Part shown: positions 23,715 through 33,902 of the stretch, one piece after another
How the letters are laid out: each line of letters starts with the position of its first letter
Position numbering within the stretch: position 1 is the first letter of the stretch
Origin: Arenicola marina
Taxonomy: Eukaryota > Annelida > Polychaeta > Arenicolidae
Length of the DNA stretch: 64,000 bases
Reading direction: 5' to 3'
NCBI GenBank assembly: GCA_964019135.1
Contig: OZ025255.1
Span: 6,448,001 to 6,512,000 of the forward strand
The notes under the pieces: model-generated
Told to the model about the DNA's origin: nothing
Database searches by the model: none
What the model saw: only the letters and a program-made list of their open reading frames with translations
Translations under genes and position numbers: made by a program

Positions 23715-24529
23715 CATATGTATATCTGTCTGTGTGTCGGTCTGTGTGGCTGTCCGGCTGTCGCTCTCTGTGTGACTTTGTCCGGCTGTCGCTGTCTGTG
23801 TGGTTGTCCGGCTGTCGCTGTCTGTGTGGCTGTCCGGCTGTCGCTGTCTGTGTGTCGGTCTGTGTGTGGGTGTACCTGTCTGTGTGTGATGTCTGTCTGC
23901 CTGTATGGCTGTCTCTCTGTCTGTCGCTGTCTGTGTGGTTGTCCGGGTGTCGCTGTCTGTGTGGCTGTCCGGCTGTCGCTGTCTGTGTGTCGGTCTGTGT
24001 GTCGGTGTACCTGTCTGTGTGTGATGTCTGTCTGCCTGTATGGCTGTCTCTCTGTCTGTCGCTGTCTGTGTGGCTGTCCGGCTGACGCTGTCTGTGTGTC
24101 GGTCTGTGTGTGGGTGTACCTGTCTGTGTGTGTTGTCTGTCTGCCTGTATGGCTGTCTCTCTGTCTGTCGCTGTCTGTGTGGCTGTCTGGCTGTCGCTGT
24201 CTGTGTGGCTGTCCGGCTGTCGCTGTCTATGTGGCTGTCTCTCTGTCTGTCTCTGTCAGTGAGGCTGTCCGGCTGTCACTGTCTGTGTGGCTGTCCGGCT
24301 GTCGCTGTCTGTGTGGCTGTTCGGTTGTCGCTGTCTGTGTGGCTGTCCGGCTGACGCTGTCTGTGTGTCGGTCTGTGTGTGGGTGTACCTGTCTGTGTGT
24401 GATGTCTGTCTGCCTGTTTGGCTGTCTCTCTGTCTGCCTCTGTCTGTGTGGCTGTCCGGCGCTAGCTGTCTGCGTGACGGTCTGTGTGTGGGTGTATCTG
24501 TCTGTGTCTGTCTGTGTGTCTCTTGGCAA
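23715..24529. repeat. CTGT-rich degenerate minisatellite, copy 2 (duplicate at +1564)
   Basis: Base-for-base duplicate of 22151-22965 as far as can be seen by eye. The derived 326-codon frame at 22073 is repeated unchanged at 23637, so the 1,564-bp offset carries no internal indels. Confidence 0.93.
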
Positions 24530-25258
24530 TCGCCAGGCTAAGTTCGTAGATGGGTCATGTAGGTCAAAGGTCAAGGTCACAGGAATTTTCCAAATTCGCT
24601 TAACCATTGAAAGATAGGACCAAAAAACGGGGAAATCGCTATAACGTTCGCAGTTTCCATTTAATCACGCTGCAAATTATTTCACGTATTGGGCCCATTA
24701 GTACCTTCTATATCGTTTTTCATTTGGAAAAATCGCCCATATAGTTTTCCCGCTAAAAATTTCCAAAGTTTAACATGGGACCCTACGAGAGCATTTTGGC
24801 GGGAAAATGGCCTCTTCAATTGCTCCATGAATCGGACATGTCAGACAAACGACACCTTGCGTGAAACATGACATTAGTACTTGGGCGCAAAGTACTATAT
24901 TGACGCGGTTTGTTTCAGAGTATTCTTCAGAGACAGGCAGAAAGTAATGCGCCCTCAGATTTAGCCTCACATTCATAGTTTTCGAGTTATTGGATGATCA
25001 ATTTTGACATTGACGAAAATGCCAAAAAATCGCTGTGACTACATAAATGCAGGTAGATGACTCATATGTGGTGGAATATATACCCATATTACTGACATCA
25101 TGTATGCCAAATACCATCGAAATCGAACCAGTAGTTTCGACGCTGGCAAATAATCACACTTTAACATGGCCAAGCCCATGATAAAGCCTCGATACGTCAA
25201 ATGACTGACGGCGTGCCATGCCAACGTCATGAAATGGGCCTTAACATAGTCGAATTGG
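24530..25258. repeat. Composite repeat, A-block copy 2
   Basis: Near-identical to copy 1 until about 25190, then diverging (gatacgtcaaatg, ctgacggcg, gggcctt). It ends where the expected minisatellite is absent (about 25258), so the tandem series closes with an A-block. Confidence 0.88.
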
Positions 25259-26005
25259 TCCCATAACCACAATATTCGTCTTCCTTCTCAAGCTTTGATT
25301 GTTGAAGTATTATCCAGGCGCGGCTCCAGTGAGCGACCGGGAGTTGGGGGTGTGCTGGTGAGGTACAAAGAATTTGTGACTGTGCCCCTTGTGTCCACTT
25401 CTTCAGAAAGGGAGGGTGGGGGGGGCACGTACCCTCTGTGTCCCCCCCGTCCAGATCCAGATCTACTTTTAATTAAAGAAACGTGAAGAAACAGTACCTT
25501 ATGCTTATTTACTTTGAAGTAAGGTGTGATTCCATGTTTAAGCTGCAATGGTTGCCATTGGATGCAATGAAAACAATACAGACGGGGCGTCACAACAAGC
25601 GGGCGCTCCTTGCTTTAGTTTGCGTGATAACTGACGTTTTACAATTAATGGAACTACATCATGTGTCATATTTCTTAGGATACGACAGAAAGAAATGAAT
25701 GCCAAAGAATAGAGAGTACATTGACTTAATTGGGTCGTTGTTGTTTTTCGCTGTGGGTGAAATTCGGAGCAATCTCTGATTGCTAGACGTTGTAAACACG
25801 AAATAAACATTGCTCCCTTGCGTAGGTAGCATGACAGAGGAGCACCAGTGGGACCGCTAGCCCAGTGGCGCCACCACGTCTATGAAAACTTATATCTAAC
25901 GTTCGCCAAAACAGGAAGCATGGTATATTTTAGGAAGCTATAAAAAGAACATTCCCATACATGAGAGTAATTGGGGTATAATAAAAATAAAAATAAAAAA
26001 ATCTA
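25259..26005. other. Unique or old interspersed-repeat DNA, no gene supported
   Basis: 25290-25460 has the look of an old dispersed repeat (G-rich tract followed by a C-rich tract) but no family could be assigned. 25460-26005 is AT-richer with no domain-bearing frame. A short A-rich tract (aaaataaaaat) lies near 25983. Confidence 0.5.
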
Positions 26006-26400
26006 CATGTCCGCCACCCCCTCAACCCTCAGCAGGCCGTGAGGGACATCCTTCCCTCTCTCCAAGTGGGTCGCCTGGTCCCTCATGTCCGCCACCCCCT
26101 CAACCCTCAGCAGGTCGTGAGGGACATCCTTCCCTCTCTCCAAGCGGGTCGCCTGGTCCCTCATGTCCGCCACCCCCTCAACCCTCAGCAGGCCGTGAGG
26201 GACATCCTTCCCTCTCTCCAAGTGGGTCGCCTGGTCCCTCATGTCCGCCACCCCCTCAACCCTCAGCAGGCCGTGAGGGACATCCTTCCCTCTCTCCAAG
26301 TGGGTCGCCTGGTCCCTCATGTCCGCCACCCCCTCAACCCTCAGCAGGCCCTGAGGGACATCCTTCCCTCTCTCCAAGTGGGTCGCCTGGTCCCTCATGT
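26006..26400. repeat. 78-bp minisatellite, five copies, open on both strands
   Basis: Five units of 78 bp (26 codons), core gtccgccaccccctcaaccc and cagcaggccgtgagggacat. Because 78 is divisible by three, both strands stay open: 26-residue repeats reading MRDILPSLQVGRLVPH on plus and MRDQATHLERGKDVPH on minus. The few differences between copies change amino acids on both strands, so nothing suggests selection on a protein. Most likely non-coding. Confidence 0.9.
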
Positions 26401-26990
26401 ACCCACCTACCTCCCACCCGCGCCTCCCTTCCACCCCTCCCCCCCCCCCCCCCGCCCCCAAGTCACTCAGGACGAGTTTTTGGGGAAGGCGGAGGGGACC
26501 TAAAGTTGGGGTGACGGCCCACGGCGGGGTGAAGGAGTGGGGGGGGGGGGGTTCGCATATCTAACAGCTACCGAGCCTCACGGGTCAGGTCCTCACACAG
26601 GTCACAATCACCCCGACACCCCCGTCCACCACGCCCTGCCCATTGCGCTGTGTAGGTGGCCACCCCGCTCCAGTAAACCTCCTCCCCAGCTTCCCCCTCC
26701 CTCCCCCTCGCCCCCCCTCCCCCTCCCCTCCCCCTCCCTCCTCTCTGAGAGCCTAAACCTCCCGGTCTCCAGGGACTCCATGACACACTCAGATAACCAC
26801 CCCCACCAGCCCCCAATACACCCCCCGGACCCCCCACGCCCACCCGCCAGATCCTATTTAAACATTCTTATATCTTCTGCACTAGGCCGACATTATACAG
26901 TATACAGTATTAATAGTCTTAGTGTTAGTTTTCACACATCCTCTTACATTACAAGGCCTACCTCCACTACATTGCGGGGAAGCCTTAAAT
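26401..26990. other. C-rich and polypyrimidine stretch
   Basis: C-run near 26438-26454, G-run near 26539-26550, and a (C)n(T) tract at about 26690-26755. The remainder is proline-codon-rich by composition. No gene supported. Confidence 0.6.
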
Positions 26991-27525
26991 GATTGCATAG
27001 TCAGCGAATTGTTGCATTTTCCTAAAATGGACGCCCGGGACCCGATTCGCAACTACGCGGCTTAAGATTCCTCGTGCAATAAACTGATCATCCGGGATGA
27101 TAACTTTGCGATATTCCCTAGACAAAGCGTCTTATTTTCGGATATTTCACAAAGCAACTCAAACTTTCTCGCCATTTGCCTGTGCCACCAATGGTTACGT
27201 CACCTACCGATGGAATTAGCCGATGCGAATTGTGCCCCCCCCCCCCTCCTTGCAAGAATTCCTGCAGATGGCCTAGCGGCATCAATTTCATGGACTCCTC
27301 GCCCCCCACCCACCCCCACAAACCAGGGGTTAATGGACTCCTTTCTGCCCATCCCCTCTCTTTTTCGACTCTATACCCCGCCCGGAATTAGGGGCATTTC
27401 ACCCTGAAAATCCGCTCGAAAAGGGCCTTTTACCGCCGAAATCCGCACAGAATGGGTGTTTTAGCGTCAAAATGTCAATTGGCACCCGGTGTGCAAGGGG
27501 CGGGGCGGCTGGCTGCTCATTTTGT
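26991..27525. other. Spacer, no gene seen
   Basis: C-run at about 27235-27246. 27390-27480 contains two loosely similar phrases (gaaaatccgc, gaaatccgcac). Nothing coding was recognised. Confidence 0.5.
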
Positions 27526-28162
27526 TCGGGCAGGCAACCCTAATCTGAGACGGCTTGAGGGCGTCGGCCCGCCGAGCATGTGATAAACATGATACGAGAC
27601 ACGAGATACGTCATACAGACACGTGATGCACGATAGGATCATTATGGCGAGACTTGTGAGGGGGATGGGGACAGCCATGACAGAAAAACCTTATGTCCAA
27701 ATAAGTTGGGGTAGCATGCCTGAAGACTATTTACACCATAGCGGCCCTGTAATAGGGTAGTATATATTCCTGGTCTTGTTTCTTTATTTTTCTGACTTTG
27801 TACTATACATGACTCAGTGTTGTTGAAGGTAACTCCTAACCGTCGCGCCCTATAATTTATGGCCCCAGCACAAAGGGGTAAAAAGGAATGTTTTTTTGGG
27901 GAAGGCAGACCGTGACGGCTTGGGTGCGTCGGCCAGCAGAGCTACGCAGGCTTTATTACGTGTATCGCTGCAGTGACCTATTTCACTGACGAAAGAACGA
28001 TAAGTTACCTCTTAACCGTCGCCCGCCGTTTGCGGTCCGCGCCCTATAATTTATGGCCCCAGCACAAAGGAGTGAAAATGAATGTTTTTTCGGGGGACGG
28101 CAGACCATGAGAGCTTGGGGGCGTCGGCTCGCAGCGCTACGCAGGCTTTATAGACGATTTCC
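27526..28162. repeat. Dispersed repeat family, three partial copies
   Basis: 27844-27875 and 28039-28070 share gcgccctataatttatggcc and following ccagcacaaagg. Downstream both have gcagacc..gacggctt-like sequence, gcgtcgg and gctacgcaggcttta. A third fragment at about 27530-27562 shares gacggcttgagggcgtcgg. A further piece near 29660-29700 shares gctgcagtgacctatttcac with 27968-27990. No coding domain was seen; class unknown. Confidence 0.7.
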
Positions 28163-29886
28163 TAAACTACTGCGCCATCTATCGGCAGCGAGAAACACCA
28201 GGGATGCGGGTCGAGACCCAAAACCTGGAGCGCGCGAGTGACGCCGTTTAACACGCACGCGGGGCGGATTTCCTCCAAGAGAGTAGACCCCTCGTACACA
28301 ATGCCAGTGTTTTCTATTAGTGATGATTGATTTATGTACATAATTTTACCACTTTGAGCAAGATAAACGTCTACGGTATGTAGATATATCATTCAAGATG
28401 GACTCAACCGGCTTTCTTCGGCTGTTATCATGAGTTTAAATCGTCGTGTGGTTTGTGAACGGACTGCAGGTTTTGTTGTTTTCCTGAAGAGCGTGCGGGG
28501 AGGGACCATTCATTTTCACAACTGAACTTTTCGAACCGACTTTTCGCGTCACGGGCGGAGGGGTGTGGGAGGACCAGTTTTCAGTAGGGTAGGTTTGCCA
28601 GAATCTTTAAGGTCCCAGCCCCTGTACTTCTTTAATGTCATTGGGGGGAAAGTTGCATGGCAGTGACCATCTATTCTGTTGACAGCTACCTTACTGAGTG
28701 CAATCTTTGACTTGTAACTAACATCAATGCTGCGCGATCACCTAGAATACGGCAACTTTGCACCCACATTATGATTTTAAAAATCTTTCAAAAATGTCTG
28801 AATCGTAAATATGTACAAAATAGAGGAATTATATATGTCAAAAGGTAAAAAGCAGCGATGTCTGCCAGCTAGAGACTGGGGCACCATCTATATATTTCTG
28901 TCAGTGCTGTGGTAGCCTGCAAATCAAAGTGTGTACACATGTATTGAAAACATATGACAGATGCATAAACACAAAGAAATGCAGAGCCTACCTACACACA
29001 ACTACTGAATGAAATCAGCGGCCACCAGTTGATAGAGATGCAGGCCTATTACCGAATCTCCAGCTTCGTGGTCACTGAATAAATAACTAAGCGCTCCCTG
29101 CGCCAGCCACTGGAAGCGTCAGCCACTGCTACAGTGTCCACAACGCCATGTGCGCCATGTAAAATGTAAGCAAACTTCACTGGGCTAATTCACTAATTCA
29201 ACTTTGTTGAGATACGTAAACGAGAATCAAGAAAAGTATCTATCAAAGTACCAACATAAATGATCCATCTAAGTGTCTTTGAAAATGAAATGTTGCTAAC
29301 GTGAATAATTTAAGAAGGAAATGGAAATTACGAGGATACTTCCAGGCATATGGCGGACATTTGCAAAGACTGTCATTTTGTCTTCCAAGACCGCACATTG
29401 TATGGTACTGATGACTCATTCATTTCGTGGGATCAAAAGACAAAAGAATATGTATTACATTCTCTGATGATCTGTCTTAGTCCTGATCCATTTTTCACGA
29501 ACAAAAAGACTGGGTGTCATACAAATAGAATAAGTTTAGTACGGAGAAGTTTTGAGGGCTCATACGGCTCAAGGCTGTGCGGCGCTCGTTCCTCTAATCC
29601 CGACCCGCAACCGACGCGCCAGACGCGTTAGGCGGCACTGCGCATGCTCGTAGGAAATCGTATATTACGTGTACCGCTGCAGTGACCTATTTCACTGACT
29701 GACATTGACAAGGAAGGGGTCATAACGAAGAGCTAGCTCCCTGGGTGCAATGCCTGGGTACAAACATAATGCACCATATATATGTGTAGTAATTCGTGGC
29801 TCAAGCGAATAGCACATCTCGATACACTCAGACACCAGGGCCCTTATTCTGCATGCATCTTATGGCCATGATACAGCTAATGTGTC
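28163..29886. other. Mostly unique DNA, no gene supported
   Basis: 28163-28250 has a small palindrome gggtcgagaccc at about 28208. The rest is mixed or AT-rich. The one open frame with a non-repetitive look is 29350-29631 plus (93 codons, starting MADICKDCHF). It has no recognisable domain and no clear promoter or splice signals, so it is only noted here. Confidence 0.5.
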
Positions 29887-29928
29887 GGTTACTTTGTGTG
29901 CGAAACTTGTTTTGGACACAAAGTAACC
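29887..29928. repeat. Perfect 13-bp stem hairpin
   Basis: ggttactttgtgt (29887-29899) and acacaaagtaacc (29916-29928) are exact inverted copies with a 16-base loop. Neighbouring sequence repeats ccgaagta, so this may be the edge of an old element. Confidence 0.7.
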
Positions 29929-30446
29929 AAAGTCCCCAAAAAGAATCAAGTCCCAAATAGTAACGGAAGTCCCTAAAACTAACCGAAGTACCAAAATGTA
30001 ACCGAAGTAAATTCAAACGTGTTAAAATTTCGGACACAAAGTTTCAGTCAAAAAGTGACCGAAACTTTGCTAGATGTATCATGGGCATTAAGCGCAAGAT
30101 TTTGAGCAACACTTCGTTATGGTCTAAGTTCTATCCAAGTTGTATCTGAGTTTGCGAACACATATTCTGCATACATCTTAAGTTAAGATCTCACTTGAGA
30201 ACCGTTAGATTCCTAATGTAACTTTTAGTTCACTAAGTCTTCATGTGTGACAACCGAGACGGCGTTCTTGTATATCGGTGCCGCAGACACAGGCGTGAGG
30301 CGAGATTTAACATCAGATATCGCCTAAACCAGCGGAGGACGAAACAAAAATATTCGCGCTATATATATTTAGATCGCCCACCATTATGTTCTGAAGCCAT
30401 ATCTTGATTGTTCCCGTGGAACGGCATAATGCGAGCTGTCGGGGTG

Positions 30447-30607
30447 GTGGGGCTCTTCCTAGCCCCAGTTCTGTGGCTGTATGACGGGCAAACATCTGAC
30501 AGGGCCCGTCTACAGCAACAGCTCGTACCAAATATTTTACCCCTGAACGCCTTGGGTTGCCGTCTGCAGCGTCATACAGCCACATAACTGGGACTAGGGC
30601 TCTACCC
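30447..30607. repeat. Foldback element of about 160 bp
   Basis: Left arm 30463-30486 (ccccagttctgtggctgtat, then gacg) pairs with right arm 30570-30592 (cgtcatacagccacataact, then ggg) with one mismatch. Weaker pairing extends outward into ggggctc / gggctct. The loop contains a 31-bp segment (30535-30565) that recurs inverted at 40583-40613, marking a dispersed family. Confidence 0.75.
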
Positions 30608-31164
30608 ACTGTTACTTGAGGGGTGGTAGGGGGTCTCGGTGCAGGGGCGCATCTAAGAATTTCCGACCCGCCGGGCAAGGCGGTCTCTGTTCTCTCTAAA
30701 ACATTGCGACCGTGCCTGGGGGGGGGGGGGGGCGTAACCGCGGGTATCCACCAATTATTAACTCTAAGACGTAACCTAAGTTTAAGATACATACAGAATA
30801 CGCGCCTAGCTCTAAATTAACTCAGGCCACTCCCTGACTGAGCGAGACAGCGGGCACGCCCAACACGATGCCGGTGCGCAATCAACGTACGCATACTTTG
30901 GCAACCGCTGAGCAAACTACCAACGCTACAAACTCCCCGCCACTTAACGGCCAGTAAAAGTGGCATTCCCAGGGAACAAAAATAATGTTATTCGAATATT
31001 CTCCAAATATTCCGCCAATTTTACGGGAATATTACCACAAAATATTCCGGGAATGTTTTTCAGGAAAGTGTTCTTAATATTCAGGGAATTTATTTTTGCG
31101 AATATTACGAGCGAACCTTCCCAGAACATTAAACGAACATGATGGTGCACTCACAGAAACAGGC
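30608..31164. other. Spacer with a G-run and gggaatatt motifs
   Basis: G-run of about 14 at 30719-30732. 30960-31140 is rich in ttccc, gggaac and gggaatatt motifs, loosely resembling the AACGTTC-rich blocks at 37.4 and 41.0 kb. No gene seen. Confidence 0.5.
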
Positions 31165-31310
31165 CATTGCGCCAATACAAACTGTATAACAAGTACAACG
31201 CAGTCTTTATAATTGCATTACCGCGTGGATGACACGTCATTGCGCCAATACAAACTGTATAACAAGTACAACGCAGTCTTTATAATTGCATTACCGCGTG
31301 GTTGCGTGAA
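31165..31310. repeat. 73-bp tandem duplication, two copies
   Basis: cattgcgccaatacaaactg starts at 31165 and again at 31238. The two copies are nearly identical through ttaccgcgtgg. Confidence 0.93.
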
Positions 31311-31319
31311 TGCAGAATA

Positions 31320-31630
31320 ACAGTTTTGGGGTAGTGGAAATCCCCAAATTTATGGGAGAGCAGACACCCAACGTTAGGGGAGGGCTGACATCCAAATTAG
31401 TGCAGGGAATATACCCTAATTTTGGGAGGGAATAGACCATAATTTTGGGAATTAAGACACCCAAGTTAGGGCAGGGAGGGAAGACATCGAAATTAAGGAA
31501 GGAGAGACACCCCAAGTTAGGGGAGGAGAGACACCCAAGTTAGGGGAGGGGGGACACCTAAGTTAGGGGAGAGGGACACCTAAGTTAGGGAAGGGGGACA
31601 CCTAAGTTAAGGGATGAGAGGCATCTAAAG
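31320..31630. repeat. Degenerate minisatellite, purine-rich, about 20-27-bp units
   Basis: Phrases of the form gacacccaagttaggggag recur across about 300 bp. They are tightest at 31500-31615 and more decayed to the left. The block borders the Ig exon region. Confidence 0.8.
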
Positions 31631-31715
31631 TGAGGGGGGCGCCATCCGGCGAAAGAATCCCCCATGCGTAACAAGAACAACATGCCTTCCACATGAGTGA
31701 CGTTGGTTGGTTCAG

Positions 31716-31730
31716 CCAGTAGAGGGCAGC
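31716..31730 (+). promoter_or_regulatory. CTCF-like motif, plus orientation
   Basis: ccagtagagggcagc fits the CTCF core CCASYAGRKGGCRSY at every position. That is a low-frequency match for one 64-kb window, but it is a motif match only. Binding in this organism is not shown. It lies about 240 bp beyond the donor side of the Ig exon. Confidence 0.35.
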
Positions 31731-31965
31731 ATTGTATACTGCGGTATGCGAAAGTCGGCTGTGAAAGGAACAGAAGCGAACCTACCCTAATTATGTAACT
31801 TTGAACTTCATAAATCAATTAGAATATGCATCGCGTTGGTTTTTTTGGGGAGAAACATTATAAATTATAAAGGTAGACATCCTTACAACAACTGAGAAAG
31901 TTAGTTATTGTTTTCAGGACGTTATTTCTGTTTTGGGTAGGATGCCAGACAAGGTTATCACTCAC

Positions 31966-32299
31966 ATAGCACGCCCAGGTTACGTGTTGTCTGCGAGTTT
32001 AGGATAGATCGTTCCTCCTGTGCCGTACAGCCGTATGTGACGTCATCGCGGCGGTCGCGGCTGATGTCTAGACGTCCTGTAGCGTTGCTCACTGAGTGTC
32101 TGCCTGGAGGGTTGTCTCTGTCGATGGGCTGACCGTTTCTGGTCCACGTGTATGTCAAGGCCGGTCTGTTGGCCGCGGGGAGAGACGTGGAACTGGCCTT
32201 ACATAACAGAGTCACACTCACCATCCTTTAGGTCACCCGTGAATAGGACACCCATCTGTTGGTATCGCTTCAGCGATATCACCGGAGTAGACGGCTCAC
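31966..32299 (-). pseudogene. Immunoglobulin-domain exon, reading frame disrupted
   Basis: This is an internal exon encoding one Ig (C2/I-like) domain of a cell-surface or secreted Ig-superfamily protein. On the minus strand, an acceptor (ttgtgttccag, AG at 32301-32300) precedes EPSTPVISLKRYQQ...LKDGE. The next part reads VTLLCKASS, YTWTRNGQPI, then DDVTYGCTAQ and ends NLGVL at a GTGAGT donor (31965-31960). Counting from the ATG at 32224, the core cysteines are residues 8 and 66, the core tryptophan 27, the Tyr before the second Cys 64, and NAT at 47-49 is a possible N-glycosylation site. Borders are phase 1 on both sides, typical for Ig modules. The exon is 334 bp, not a multiple of three. 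The N-terminal part and the rest lie in different frames, joined near 32220. This fits a two-base loss there, so it is either a pseudogene, a null allele or a sequence error. Neighbouring exons were not found. The domain call is firm; the gene is unknown. Confidence 0.75.
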
Positions 32300-32984
32300 C
32301 TGGAACACAATAATATCACCACTAAAGATGATCAGTCTGGAAAAACGAAATGTCAGCGGGGTTTTATTTCGATCAATATAAAATGATAACAAGACTTCTT
32401 TAACGAAAAACAACTATCTCAATACGATTATTATCGTATTTATTTTATTATTATTATTATATTATGATATTATATGTATTTAGAACACAAAACGTTAACA
32501 CGCAATGATATATTTATGTAAGATTTATGGTGTCAAAGTTTATTTACTATATGTAAGTAACATATTTAATATAATTATTGAACAAACACACATGATGAAA
32601 CATAAAGATATCAAATGACGCCATCTATAAATATATAATTACATCAGAGTGGAGAAAAGTGGATTGTAGTGGATGGTTATCCCCATCGCAAGTAGAAGCT
32701 ATTCGACACAGTAGCGAGCGAACATGTATCTATATCTCGCTTGCCGCTACAGAGGGGATCAGCCACGGTGTATCCTTTTTTGTGACTGGTATGTATCTGT
32801 TTTTTCATGAAATAAATCATTAAATGACCAAAAACGTAGCTCAAGAAATTAAAACATCCTTGATGTTAGTGCATTTATAAATATAAAGTCGAGTAGATAT
32901 ACAAACCGAAAAAATCAAGTAGGGCCTGAGTGGATCTCAGGTACATATCAAGCGGATCCCACGTGGGTTATCCAGGAGGAGAAC
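32300..32984. other. Intron-like AT-rich DNA
   Basis: Lies upstream of the Ig exon in its own direction of reading. It holds an (ATT)n stretch at about 32434-32470 and is AT-rich to 32660. No second Ig exon was recognised on the minus strand in this interval. Confidence 0.55.
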
Positions 32985-33178
32985 CAGGCGAGTGACACCA
33001 CACGAGTTACATCAGATGAGTGACATCAGATGAGTGACACTAGACAAGTGACTTCAGACGCATGACGCCAGACGAGTGTAATTGGACAAGTGACACCAGA
33101 CGAGTGACACTAGACGAGTGAGGCCAGACGAGTGACACCACACAGGTGACATTGGACAAGTGACACCAGACGAGTGGA
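32985..33178. repeat. 14-bp minisatellite (about 14 copies)
   Basis: Units of the form gagtgacaccagac with substitutions (cacactagac, catcagat) repeat at exactly 14 bp over most of the stretch. Confidence 0.88.
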
Positions 33179-33902
33179 AGCTGTCTAGTGTCACCAACAG
33201 ACTTGTGGCCCTTATAGCTAAATCCGCCATATGACGGCTCTCCATCATCAGTCTTCGACCGAGCTTGACGCCAGCCTGGAATTGACGAGAATTGTATAAA
33301 GAAAGGACCCAGGATTTAGGTAATAAGGGGATTCCAAAGTCCGATTTTCCTAGCATATCCTCATGATTTCTAGGCTCGGAGACCTCAATCATCAGGAGAC
33401 CTCAATTGCCCAATCATCGGGCCAGAAGCGGATATAGGATTTTGAAAACGGGGAAGGTTGACTTTGAGTAAAAATTTCGAAAAATTACGACTGGTGGGGT
33501 GAGGGAGTCCGGTACTGTACTTTACATCATGCGACACTCTGAAGTGGCATTCATGCCGGAGGGCGGGGTGGGGGGGAGGGAGGGGTATAATGTATAAAGC
33601 TTAATACAATATTGGGTTTCCAAGATCCGCTCGCAAGGAGTATTTTTGTTTTCATTGACACATTCTATCTCGCCGCTGACAGATCCGCTCAGTTTATTCG
33701 TGTGTTCCAGAAAACTCGTTCTATGGACCCACATTTTTAGACGCTTCCGCCCTCCCCATCGCAAATATCAGTTCAATCTTTTTCATCAGAATAACATGAG
33801 GCGTTTAAGTGACTACTTCGATAAGATCTGTATTGACGGCTTAAACAAACTGTTTCTAAGACGTGTACTGGCCCTGTAAGTTTGAAACCGCCGGGACCGA
33901 AT
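33179..33902. other. Unique spacer, no gene supported
   Basis: Contains a G-rich tract at about 33560-33585. Open frames of 77-112 codons exist but show no domain or splice-bounded structure. The 88-bp array follows. Confidence 0.5.

Noticed and set aside
22073-24617. Cys/Val-rich 326-codon frames that look like a transmembrane or cysteine-rich protein
   Set aside because: Pure translation of the CTGT-rich minisatellite; flanks are repeat A-blocks.
29350-29631. 93-codon plus-strand frame (MADICKDCHF...)
   Set aside because: Non-repetitive and plausible in look, but no domain, promoter or splice evidence; one such frame is expected by chance in this much DNA.
30313-30792. 159-codon minus-strand frame
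   Set aside because: It runs through a foldback element and a C-rich stretch; the sequence has no conserved domain.
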